Shown here one piece after another: positions 12,845 to 25,000 of a stretch of 64,000 nucleotides of DNA. This DNA comes from Typha latifolia (lineage: Eukaryota > Streptophyta > Magnoliopsida > Poales > Typhaceae). A model generated the notes under the pieces. The model was not told the DNA's origin, did no database searches, and saw nothing but the letters and a program-made list of their open reading frames with translations. Numbering within the stretch: the stretch's first letter is position 1; each line of letters opens with the position of its first letter. The stretch spans positions 6,651,808 to 6,715,807 of the forward strand of contig CM034110.1 of NCBI GenBank assembly GCA_019914945.1, in the 5' to 3' direction. A program made the translations under genes and the position numbers.

Positions 12845-13562
12845 AAACGGGTCGTGTTATCACGACCCGTTTAACCCATTTAATAAACCGGTCGTGTTAA
12901 CACGACACGATAACACAACCCGTCTAACCCGATTACCCTATATAAAATTTAAATTTTATTCTATAAAAATAATGCGTTTAACAAACAAATTAACCTACTT
13001 TCATCATTAAACTCTTTCAAACATAAAAATTACAGTTCTATTAATTTTAGCTAGATCCTGAGCACAAAGAAGAGCATCCGCTGCTTTGGGAGGAGCGCCG
13101 ACGACAGCCACCGGGAGGAGTTGCTAGGTTTGAAGTCGACGGGGAGAAAGGAACAGAGCTCCCAGCTATGCGATTAACAAGGCGGAGGCGGCAGATGGAG
13201 GTGGAGGCGAAGGAGGAGGAGGAGGCGACAGATGGAGGCGGGCGAATTTTTTCCCCTCTTTTTCGTTGAGGCGACCGGAGAAGAGTGAAGAGTGGAGAGG
13301 TGGTGTAATTAGATCTAGGGTTTTAGTTTATATATTAAACGGGTTAGCGGGTTGACCCGACCTGATCCGATCCAACATGTATGCTTAAACGGGTCAAAAT
13401 GGGTCAATAGTATAAATCCGAACACAACTCGATTATTAAACGGGTTAGACGGATTGACCCGTTTACGACCCGAACCCGATTATACTAAACCCAAACCTGA
13501 TTAAAAGCCGAATTATCATGTTGTCGGGTTATCAGGTCGGGTCAAAATTTGACATCCCTAAT
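12845..13562. mobile_element. hAT-like non-autonomous element remnant
   Basis: The region is filled with degenerate GGGTCGTG / ACCCGTTTAACCC motifs in both orientations at its two ends and finishes at about 13562 in TTTGACATCCCTA. These are hallmarks of plant hAT-type elements whose ends read TAGGG(A/G)TGTCAA. The left terminal repeat was not found, so it is probably truncated. The middle (about 13060-13290) is GC-rich and may be captured host sequence; no protein was recognised. Confidence 0.5.
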
Positions 13563-13651
13563 TTATATAGATCTTGTCAAATAAGCACATAATATTATAT
13601 AAATTTATATTCCATCATCTCTGACTGAGATTCTAAACAAGCCAAACTGCT

Positions 13652-13801
13652 GATCTTTGCTCGGTTTAGACTCATAATTAAAATTTTCGAACATAAAATA
13701 AGATATAAAAACAAGCTATAATTATAGATCTTTGCTCGGTTTAGACTCATAATTAAAATTTTCGAACATAAAATAAGATATAAAAACAAGCTATAATTAT
13801 A
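13652..13801. repeat. Exact 75-base tandem duplication
   Basis: Bases 13652-13726 are repeated base for base in 13727-13801. The 75-base unit is a whole number of codons, so it creates a repeated open frame on the minus strand. That frame is an artefact and not a gene. Confidence 0.95.
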
Positions 13802-16358
13802 GTTTATGCTCGACTCAAAAAGAATTCGAGCCTAACTCATGTTCGACTTGTTTGGCTTGGCGAGTCAAGTCAAGCTTATTCAAAACTCAGCTTAGTGGTA
13901 GGATTAAAGTAACTTATGAAACAAAAAATCTAACCAATAAATATAAATCTAATGATTAGAATACCTGTTAACAAGCAATTAATCTTCAACAGTTATATAT
14001 ATATATATATATAAGCTATATCGATACAAATATGAGCAAGTTAAGCTTTTCCACATGGTCCACATCTCATATTATATGCTCCTGTCGTCCCACGTCGTCC
14101 CAACGAACCTGTTTGGCGGATTATATTACTTTAAGTGTGTCACTACATTCAAAATAAGTCATTAGATTACTTTTGAGTTGTTTGAAGATTTCAGGCATTC
14201 TTTTCAACTCGTAGGAATTTGATACTTTTGTCGATCCTTTTCCTTCTTAAACGATCGTTTTGTTTCTACTGTTGCTTTTGGAAGAGTTGCGGCTATCTGA
14301 ATTGGATCAAGTTCGGAGCTTTACATGTATTTTTAATCCATTTTAGTTGCTGAGCTACATGTTTCTTTTCCTGCAGAATTCATTGCTCAAGTTGTTTAAG
14401 TTATCTACTATTTGAATAATTAGCTTAAATCTCTCTTCTAATTTTTTCTGAGAAATCGATCAAAAGCACATTTTCTGCCTATATCATATCACCACCTTTG
14501 TTCCAGATTCCATACATTTCATAGCATTACTCTTGTTAGGTCTTGTTGGATTAGATGTGAGTTACTAGTGTAACTATGGCTCTCTTCCTTCAAATGCATG
14601 AGCACTTAGCTAAATATGTCCTTCTATGCTCTCTTGTTGATTGTTTCCAATGCTTTGTATCCAAGTCTCCACAAGTTATCAGTTAATTATGTACCAACAA
14701 AGTAAGAATGTTTGCATTTTCATGATGGATAATTTCATGCATAACTTTTTGTTATTTACTTCAAACCTTGTGAAAGTGGTCTGATAGTTAGATGCATTGC
14801 TTGAAAATGTATATGACTAAGGTTTCCACTTTAAGCACTAGAAGCCTAGCAGTTTTATTTTCTTTGGTTTGATATCTCTTTTCTACTACTGAAGGCAGTA
14901 GAGTGATAAAATGCAGTCAAAGTGTTCCAGTGGATTTAACTTTTTCTTCTTGTCTTCCTTTTAAGTGTTTTCCTTGCAAATTAAACTACTTTGCTGATAG
15001 TAAAAGCTGTTGCTTTTAAGATTATTCTGAACAAATGAATGGTACATAAGTGGTTTTGATATATCTTTTTGGGTTCAGTTAGCAGGATTCTACTCATGAT
15101 GCTTCCTTTCCCTGATTTAGTTGTCTAGATATACTAAGTTAGTTTATCTGTTGCCCAGTTGGTTGTATATACTTGTGCTTAGTGTGGTAGCTAACTATGC
15201 ATTCCATGCAGTGGCTTATGATGTATATTTAGTTGTTGCAGGGTGCTCCTGATGCTTACAAGCTAATGCTTTAAGCTAGCTTAATCTTAATGTCGAGTAA
15301 TTTTACCTATTTTTTCTCCTAGCTCTCACTCATCTGGGAAATAAGAATATGCTTATTCTAGATTATATAGTTTCCTTATATTGGTATAATAACTAAAGAA
15401 CTATTTATGCGTATACTAGTATAGTAAGATCTACTTCTTTTTCCTCTAATCTTCTATCTAATATTTTTATATTTTTCAATTACTATTTTATTCTTAAAAA
15501 TATATCACTTCCATCACTCTTCTCTCTCTCCTCCTTGTCCGTCTATCTATTATAAAAGAGTATTTCAATCATTTGCCAAGCTATCATGTCAACTTTATAT
15601 TACATTAAAAGTAATTATTATATAATATACTACTATACAACTAAACACTAAACACTATAACAACTTATACCGGTATAAGCTTTCTTATGCTAATATAGAA
15701 TTAGAATAACTATACTGGTTCTATTTTCGCCCTCAACTTGGGATAGTATAATCAAATTCCAAAGCTCACATTCTCTGCAGGGCCTTTGCTGTATGGCAGC
15801 CAGGACAAATTCTAAAGCAAACTCCTCATCACTGAAATACAGGTGCATTTAGATCTTACTTTTGGGCTGATTCATCCCCAAAGACCACCCAAATTGAGGT
15901 CTAATTATCTACTGAGACTAATGCTTCTACACAAGCAATTAATGCTTTTGAACACATTTTCAATACTTAGATTGCAGGGTTTCTTGCTTAGGTTGTGTTC
16001 AGGTATACTTTTGTTGGCATGACTTCCTTGATGCTTTCTAGACAATAAGTTGAAGGTGCTCAGAATTCTATAAAACAAAGAGAGGTCTGCCGAGCAACAA
16101 TTTACTCATTTATCTGATCCAATAAAGACATGGACCTCCCAATTATAGTAGTTTAGTAAATAGTTTTAAAACCAGAACTAGTAGATCAGTAACTCCTGTG
16201 GTTTATATGAACATTGGGCATTTATATTGGTAATTATTGTGTAGCCTTACTTACTCTAATAATAAATCTTAGTGGGGACCCAACTATAATGGGAAAAGTA
16301 AGTCTACTTTTCTCAATCAAGATCTGGATCCATGTAAGACTTATCCACCTCTGCTTAT

Positions 16359-16403
16359 CCCCCCCCACCTGTTGCTAGATAAAAGGGTGGGGGGGGGGGG
16401 GGG
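16359..16403. repeat. C-run and G-run inverted repeat
   Basis: A run of eight C with flanking TTATCC...CACC is followed, after about 16 bases, by GGGT and fifteen G with flanking TTTATCC. The two runs can pair as a hairpin, and the G-run could form a G-quadruplex. Homopolymer lengths are often misread, so the exact count is uncertain. Confidence 0.7.
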
Positions 16404-17225
16404 TTTATCCATGGACCATGGTAGAGAAACAATGCCAGTCTTTCTCGTAGTTGACCTCGTGGGACAAGTCTCGCCAAGACCGATGGATGATGCGCCCCAT
16501 GGCCATGAACATGACTTCATGGGGAAATAAAAGGATCACTTATCCCGCGAATAAAGTCCAGAAGTAGCATGAGGTATTCACATTTCATGTGGACACGAGT
16601 AGAGCATGATTCCATCTTTCCTCTACCATGCAAGTCAACGCCTATTCAACTCGCATCATACCTCGTTTTAAATACTGTTAGCTGACTACAGCTTCCAATT
16701 CACGGTTTCTCTATAATCAGAATTATTAGATGCATACAATGGATAACTTTAACGTACACCACCCAAGTAAAAAGAAACACTTGTAAATCTAGTACTCTTT
16801 ACTGTATTTTTTCTTCTTAACTTATAATGATTCAATTAATTTATTATTACTCCATCACTGCTTTCCAATTCTTATTTAAAAAATACTCCCTCTTTTGCTG
16901 CCAAAAGACCAATGATAAGATAACTTATCCCAAGATCAACTATTCAACTTTGACTGCAATTCCTTTATCGCCCACCAAAACATCCTCTGTTGCTCTAGAC
17001 TATGGACAGACTTATCCACCGATAAACCTCCCCTTTATCCTTCAATCGTGAATAAGATCGGACGGTCTTATGCTGCAGGAGTTGGCGATTTTGCAATTAA
17101 ATTTTTTAATTTAATATATAATACGGACTGCATATATTTATTATTATAATTAAATACACATAATTTAGACATTAAATTTTAGTATTGCAAAAGCTTCGTC
17201 AGAACCATCGCATATATATGATTAT

Positions 17226-17593
17226 TATAAAAGTAGAAAAATCGAACCACGCTATCTTGGGAAACCTATGTCGTAAATACGCCAAACTTCAAGTCCATTT
17301 ATTATCCCCTCCTTCCTCCGTATTCCAAGTCGCAAAAGGGTGCGGAGAAGAGAGAGAGAGAGGGGCACAGAAGAGAGAGAGACAAAGGGGAAAGGAGGTC
17401 TCTCTCTGCGATTTTAATGGCGGTTAGGGTTTTCTTTTCATTATTCTATTAAACCCTCCCCCTTTTTTTATTCCCTTCGTTTCTCCCCGCTTCCAATTCC
17501 GGGCAAAAACCCTAGTACTCACTTCTTCGGCTCCGCCCTCGAATTCGCCTTCGGGGGAGGAGCTTCGCCGTCCACCGTAATAATCGCTGCTCG
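17226..17593 (+). promoter_or_regulatory. PP4R3 promoter and leader with telo-boxes and possible uORF
   Basis: A good TATAAAAG is at 17226-17233. The following 360 bases before the ATG contain GA repeats (about 17349-17395), a reverse telo-box TAGGGTTT (17425-17432), a forward telo-box AAACCCTA (17507-17514) and an 11-codon open frame starting at an ATG (17417-17452). Telo-boxes are common near the 5' ends of plant housekeeping genes. Whether the short frame is in the mRNA depends on the real transcription start, which the sequence does not show. Confidence 0.45.
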
Positions 17594-18974
17594 ATGGGAG
17601 GACAGGTGAAGGCGCCCAACTCGTCGAATAATAACATGCAGGTGAGTAGGAATTAGGGGTTCTTTCTTGCTTGCTTTCTGTGCTCGAAATCTTGGATCTT
17701 GTTTCGTGCCCTAGATTCGTTTAGTAGGGTTAGCGCACTGGTTCTTGCTGTTTATTACTTATCGGAAAGCGTGTGAGGTGTTTTGGATGGATTTATTGAG
17801 TGTAATTCGTAATGGTTTTTTTGATTTTGTAGAATGAGTGATTCCGGCTCGTTTTTTTAACTGTAAATTTCTGTAACTTTTGCTGAACATTTGGTGCATA
17901 GTGCTCTTGGAGTTTGATAATTGGAAGTGGGTATTTTTCTGTGGCACTCCGTACACCTGGTGTGTAGAAGATCTGGCTCTTTTGATAAGGACTTAGCGGA
18001 TTTGGTTTTTTGATATATTTTATTGTCTTATTGGAGGGTGCTTGGCAATTGAATGTTGCTATATTTCATCTTGAATGCCATGTTGACGGTTATTGGATCA
18101 GACGTATGATTATATGGGTGCATTTTGCTTACTCGGTGATGAATCATAATCATATAGCTGACGGTAAAATTGTTTGGTGGATTGAACTAGTTTGGGTTCA
18201 TATTGAGTTAAAGCAGACCCCTGCAAAACCTATGGCTCGAATAATTTAGTAGCTGCTAAACTTCCACAACCTAGTTATTCCCCAGCTTATTCTCAGTAAA
18301 TGTACACGCCCATAAAGATTGACGACAGTAAGTCTAATGTTTATTATCTCTCTTTAGAATTTAATTTAACACACTATTTCATTTTGCAAATTAATCCCTA
18401 CTGGTTAGGTTGCTGTCCGTAATGCACTTTAAATCTTGAACTTAGTGTAAAGACTAAAGACCATAATTGGAATATCATGTTTAGCTTCTCACTTAAATGT
18501 TTAGTAGGATGATCTTCATAGCTATTATTCCTGTAGTGTGCAGAACATAATTGTGGTCAATGATCTTGTTCAAATCATAAATTGTTAATGCTGAAGCTCT
18601 AGTTGTTTTGGACTCGACAAGTTTAAATTTTTCGTAGTTTTTGGGTCTCATTGGAGGCCCTAAGACAGTCAATTAGGGGATCAAAATGTAGAGCTGAAAC
18701 TAGTCAAACTACAGATAAGTTGAAGATGACTTGAAGATAGCCATGGAAGCCATGTATTCACTAGTTCCTTTTATGATCTAGCAAGTTTTGGTGTCTTACA
18801 TATTAGTCGCATCAATCTTAACAGGCTCCACCGATACAATGCATGTAGGAAGATACGATTGCCATGCAATACAATCATGGAAAATAGGATGCTACGGTAA
18901 AAAGATATACTTATTAGTGTCATGGTTCGTTGGATTGGGATCAGCCGAACCAAATCTTGATCTAAGCTCGATCC

Positions 18975-19008
<34 letters not shown>

Positions 19009-22000
19009 ACTCTTTCTTCTCTCTCTTTCACTATTTTTTTTTTCTCTCCTTACCATATAACCATTGTTTCTCTTACAAAGAGATCTAGCTTCAACAAACT
19101 CTGACGAACCGGTATATAATTTTTTAATTTATTTTTTTTATTTCTCTTTTTGTTTTTTTCATTTCTTCCACTCTCTTCCTTTTTCTTCTTCTTTTTCGAT
19201 GCACCATGGTTTTTCGTTCTTTTATTTAATTTTCTTCCACTCACTCTCTTTCTAATCCCTTCTTTTTAATTTTTATTGCATCATAGTTTTTCTTTCTTTT
19301 TTTATTTTTGATAAATTTTTAAATTTTTTTATAGAAGTTCTCCTACATTTTTAAATAATATTTAGAAATTTACGTAATTAAAAAGACAGATCTGATTACG
19401 TATCTTTTTTTTCGGAAGGCCAATTCTGATTCCGATATCGATTTTTCAAACCTTGGTTAGTGTAACTGTACAATTAGTGATTCTGTAGTTTTCAACTTAT
19501 GTGGTGCAAGTGGTCCGCAGAGCAGGCACTTAAAAATAAGGATTCTATCAAACTATGCATTTTCTATGTTAGGTTAGAGAATTTGATTCATTATATGCAT
19601 CAATAATTGTATATCCTCATGCTCAAATTGACTTCTTTATTGTGGCAACTGTAGTGAATTGCCATCGCGGTCAAATCTTTGCAATGATGGATATCTCTTA
19701 AAGGTAGGTGACAAGCAAGTAGTAGGAAGTCCATAATGAGTGAGGTTGAAAAACTTTGATAGCAACAATTGAACTTTTTAAGGAATCTTAGGTGCATCTA
19801 TAATGCATAAAGGTTGATATCTGTCCTATCATTTTGAAACTTCTCTTTTCAAGAATTATAACAACTTTGCTCCCAAGAGAGCTGAAGGGGCTTTATTCCT
19901 TTCCTTGGATAAGATGCAGATTTTGGGGTGCAAGGGAATCAACATTGTCCTTGATAAAGGTATTGGTAACTTTTTGTATGTCATGTCATGTCCTCCTATC
20001 AAGATCCTTAGAGTTACTTAACAAAAGATGGCATATCAATGGGTACAGCATCACACCAAAATTTATTCCAATATGGCTTACCTATAGAAAACTTCACAAT
20101 ATAGTGGCTTATCATTGGGATATTGACAATGATAATTCTATTTTATCATTGTCCAAGCGAGACCTTCCTCCTTTGAATTGGGCTGTTTTATTGCTTTTCT
20201 AGTTTTTCAGTTTCGAGCGAAAGCTTATCTTCCATTTTCTGATTTATGAAATTCTCAGTGCTGGCACTGTTTATAACAACAGAGCAGTTATCTTTTGATA
20301 TATGTATTTGATAGAAAGATATTTGGTTACTTTTTGAAATATCCTCCTTTACTATACCTTCTTCTGTTTAAAGTCTCATTTAGATCCACAATGTCTTCAC
20401 TTTGCTAGGGGCTCTGAAGGTGAGTTGACATAGAAATGTTTGCATTGGTAGATGGATACATTATTTACTTATTTATTTATTTATATGAATTTTCAGTACT
20501 AGGTGCTAACATAGTTGGGGGAGTTAGATACCCAAGCATCATGACCTAACGATCCATGCCACTTTGTACTCGGAAAATTTGAGAATTGCATTACGGTTAC
20601 TTTTCTGAGTTTTGGGTGCTCTCCTAGAGAAACAACTCTACAAGAATTGTCTTTGGATCTTGTTAGGTGGTCAATGTTATCTTTAAGAAGTATTTGGTCT
20701 ATTTTTTCCATATGGCATTCTTATATTTATTCTCTTTGTTTTGCTTGGTGATTGTATTTTTAAATGCTGCTGTTTAAATAGTCTGCCTAGATTTTTTTAT
20801 AATGCATTTCCATATATTCACATGTTTATATGGTTGAGCATACTGTGCTGCTTTGATCTGTTCCTTTTTCTTGTCTATTTGATGTGGATCAGCCAGATAC
20901 TTGGGACATCTAGGGAAAGTTATCTAGATTTTGATCTTATTTGCATTGATTTTTGCTGTGCATGAGTCCTCTATCATATTGATTATTTATTTTGTTGTAG
21001 CCTTAACCTTCTTTCTCAGGTCTCAATATTGTTGTCATTCTTATTATATATTCTCATTCTGTTGTCAGTGTTTATATGTTAATTCAAGCTAGATACCTAT
21101 TTTTGCCATTTTTCTGTTAAAGTCATACATTTATCTGACCTTTCTGAAATCGTATCAGCGTGTTAAGGTATACCGCTTGAATGATGAGGGAAAGTGGGAT
21201 GACCAGGGAACAGGACATGTGTCTGTTGAATATCTGGAGGTCGGTTTTGCTACTTTCAGTTTTTTTTTTGTGATCATTCTTATTTCAGTGACACTGACTC
21301 ATTTTTACACGTTCCATCACACTGAATTGTTTTGGGTATATTGTAGTGTTATCTCATGAAGTTGTTTGTTGAGATTGTCTGGTTAAGTTCTTATGTTATA
21401 TATGTCTACTCTTATAATTTTGCATGTTAGGAAAAGGCGTTTGGTGTCAACATAACATCAAATGAGTTTTCTGAGACATCTAGAACTCGATGATCGATGG
21501 TCTAAGTGAAGGATTCAGTAGATATTTGTAGAATGATGAGTATGGAACCATAGAGGTCCTCACATATAATGCCTTTTTGAGCTCAGGAATATGTTAGTGC
21601 TGATGATGACCGGATATGCTGAAAATCTTTTTAATGTGTTATACTGTTAGGCATGAAACAATAATAATGATAAATTAGACAAATTTGTCCCTTGCATGAG
21701 ATATACTTACTGGAGTTACGAAGCATTAGCATGAGTCAGTGTAAACATGACCTCTTGGTGACGATAAATTAGAGAACTATACCATTGATGTGAAACAAAT
21801 GGATCGTTAGGATTCTAGGAATGATGATGGTGAAAGAAAGATAAAAAGAATGGGGTTTCACACCTCCATTCTCAATTAGGGTTTCACACCCAAAACTCAC
21901 ATTGGAGATCTTAATTTTTTTTTTATTTCTTCATTAACCTCGATTGAGTAAATAGTTGGCCTATTTATAGACCTTACAAATGACAATAAGCAAATAACAC

Positions 22001-25000
22001 CCTAAACAATTGCGAAAAAGTAAATATAATCCTAAACACCATAAATAGCAAATGTATAATAAAAATACTTGACTTAAGACTAATTTTCTGAAGGAGGAAC
22101 TGCATTAATACATGTGCCTGTGTAATATATCAGTGATGTCCGCATCACCCACACATTAGAAACATAATGGTGTGAATTATGAAGTATTAGCATGACTTAA
22201 GCCTTTCGGCTCGAGGAAAGTACTGCACACCTTGATCATGTTCTACTCGCCAAGTTCACTCGACATTGATCCTATGGGTCAAAGCTCCTATTTACCCATA
22301 ATATATTGAAATAACACTAGCGGTTTTTCGACAGGAAAGGCAGTTGACTTCGTTGAATATTTTGTTGTGAATGAACAAGATATTGAGGAATTGTCCATAG
22401 AGCCAGTTTGACGAGAAGTTTCTGAAAACGCAGTGCTACTAGGCATCAAATCTCATGTTGATAAAAAATAATTGAAGATCTAGCAAGTCAGAGCGTAAGC
22501 TAGTGAGGCTTTTGGCTACTGGACTCTAGCCAAAGCGAAAAAAGACAGGTGGAGGAGGAGCAACATCTTATTCACACAAAATTCTCTTCATGTATTGAAA
22601 CATCACTCTATATAAAAGAGTGGCATAAGCTTGAATGTAGGAGAATATATCTTTATGTACTTGATCATAAGCAATGTTTTGAAAGGCAACAATGGGTTGT
22701 GGGCAGTCATCCCATCACATAGTTTTTAAGTGAAAGGCAGGTGACAAGGTGGTCTAGCATTTATAATATATATAAAATTTAAATATATGATATATAATAT
22801 ATAATAATATGGCTAAAAATCACAGGAGCAACAAAATTGACACTAAGATTACACGTATTTATAAATTTGGAGTCATAACTAATCTTTTTTCTCCTCTAAC
22901 AATTACAAAATTCATAGAAGAAGAAAAATGGAAAATCCCTAGGCTACACTTCTACTACAGCTCAGTTGCCTACTATCTATTTACAACAATACAGAATAGG
23001 GCAAAAGTGGAAACATAGGGAACAAAAAATGAAAAGAGAGCTAAAGATGAGATCCTGTTTGGGGGGGGGACATTGTTGGAGAGGGAGAGGAGGATGCAGT
23101 GGAAGAAGGGGATGAGGCAGGGGATGCGGAGGATGTGCATATACGGAGAAGGAGAGGAGCTCGACGCAAACCGTTGCCCTCGCCTTGTGCTGCTACTCAG
23201 TACTGCTTGAGAGAGCAGAGGGGTTCTCAAGCAGAGGAGACCAGTTAGGGCTCAAATCAAGGGAAGAGGAAAGAAGTGGATGTGCATATACGGAGAAGGA
23301 GAGGAGCTCGACGCAAACTGTTGCCCTCGCCTTGTGCCGCTACTCAGTACTGCTTGAGAGAGTAGAGGGGTTCTCAAGCAGAGGAGACCAGTTAGGGCTC
23401 AAATCAAGGGAAGAGGAAAGAAGTGGATCGAGATTTTTTTTTATAGTTTAGTTCTCAAACTCGTTACCTGTCCTCACGCGATCCTTCTCGTTATTTTGCC
23501 AAAACCAATCCACCGCCACATTTTCACTATACGGAGTGGTCAGTGCTCCACCTTGCCAAGGCGGCTGCCATGGTTGCCTTTTGATACACTAGTCATAAGC
23601 TTTTCATACGTTGCAAAGAGGATGTGAATGAAGGAGAATATAGGCCAGTCTTTCTAGATTCTCTTTCCAAAGTTAATGGGCACTCGTGGTCAGATTACTT
23701 TCTCTATGCACCTGCAGGAATTTATAGTTGATTGATGAAATCCCACTTGCTGTGAGCAGGGAATACAATATTTGTTCTAATTTGTACTACTGTCTTTTTA
23801 TTTCTTAATTGGAACAAACATGTACTTGGAACCTGAGGCACTGTAGTTTGGTAGTGTAGAATGTAAATTTATCATGGGCATGTTTGGTTGTAAAGTCTGC
23901 ATAAGTAGTCAGATGATGTTTGATTGGGGATGCGATACTTGTAATGGTGCTTTACCCTCTTAAGTCAGTATGTTTAAGATTTGTTAGGAGCTAATCATTA
24001 CTGATGTAGGTTTCATGATAATTATACTGGTGCCTCTTAGTTCTACTTTAACTCAATAGAAAATGTGTTGAAAAGACTTTAGGGGCCATATTGGTAGGAA
24101 AAGGATTAGTGCTTGGGAGCTAGCTAATACTGAACAAAGTATTAGGAGAGTGGAGGTTAAGGTGGCAATATTATGAGTAGACAAAAGGAAAAGATTTTTA
24201 ATATCTTGGCTTCTGCCGATGATTCCACCAAGGCTGGTGTTTAGCGACTTAGGTTGCCCTCAAATTCATTATGATCTTTAAGAGGCTTCTCGTTGGGGCT
24301 AGGGGCCAGGGGCCATGGAGAATCAAATTATCATATTTGGCTCTGAAGATTCCCTTTTGGTACTCGTGCAAGCTTCAGAACGTTAGAATTTTTGGACAGT
24401 GGTTGACCTTTTGCTTTTATTCAGCCGATATTGGTTTAATCCCTTTGATTGATCATGTTACAAGGAACATAGTGATCCCATTATAATACTAACTACTTGG
24501 ATTAATGTGATTTGCTGTGCAAATAGCCTATGAAAGATTTCTATTGACTCTTACATTGATTGATATTTGATGAATATTAACCTACTACTGGATATCTTGC
24601 ATAGGTAGCTGCATGATATTGGTGCTTCCATGTTATTTACTAATATTACATGTTGTCGCAGTCAATATTTTTAAAAGCTATTCAAGCGGCTGCCAATCGG
24701 GGCGGCGCATCGGCCGCCCTACAAATCTTCTTTGTGGCTTTCTAAAGTCGACGGGTTGCAATGCCGCTTGTGGTGGACCACCTTGTCGCCTGGTGACCTA
24801 GGCGACACGCTAAGGCGTAACAATGGTCTAATGGGTTGGTAATGGATGCGGGCTAACGGGTGGACACTAACCCAAAATCCCCAGTTTATCATCTCCCTCA
24901 CTTGATTGATTTGCCCTAACCCAATCTCTTGTCTTCCTCTCTCGACCCTCCCCTCTTGGGCAGTGGGGATGGCGGTGGCAAGCAATGGAGGGGCGGTTAG

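Larger units (their letters stand above)
11240..17220. other. Transposon-rich intergenic region, calreticulin to PP4R3
   Basis: About 6 kb between two divergent genes. It holds a small palindromic element, a hAT-like remnant, an exact 75-base tandem repeat, a G/C homopolymer hairpin and AT microsatellites (about 11498-11518, 13995-14013). From about 14150 to 15850 the plus strand is T-rich like plant introns, with a few splice-like sites (about 15241 and 15781-15841), but no protein family could be read. Open frames such as 12194-12391 are low-complexity and not credible genes. Confidence 0.6.

Noticed and set aside
19834..20202. 122-codon open frame inside PP4R3 intron 1
   Set aside because: No recognisable domain, no codon bias against its AT-rich surroundings, and it lies within a confirmed intron.
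23185..23451. 88-codon open frame with an internal repeat
   Set aside because: It is produced by the 147-base tandem duplication in a MITE; the unit is a multiple of three, so the frame stays open by chance.
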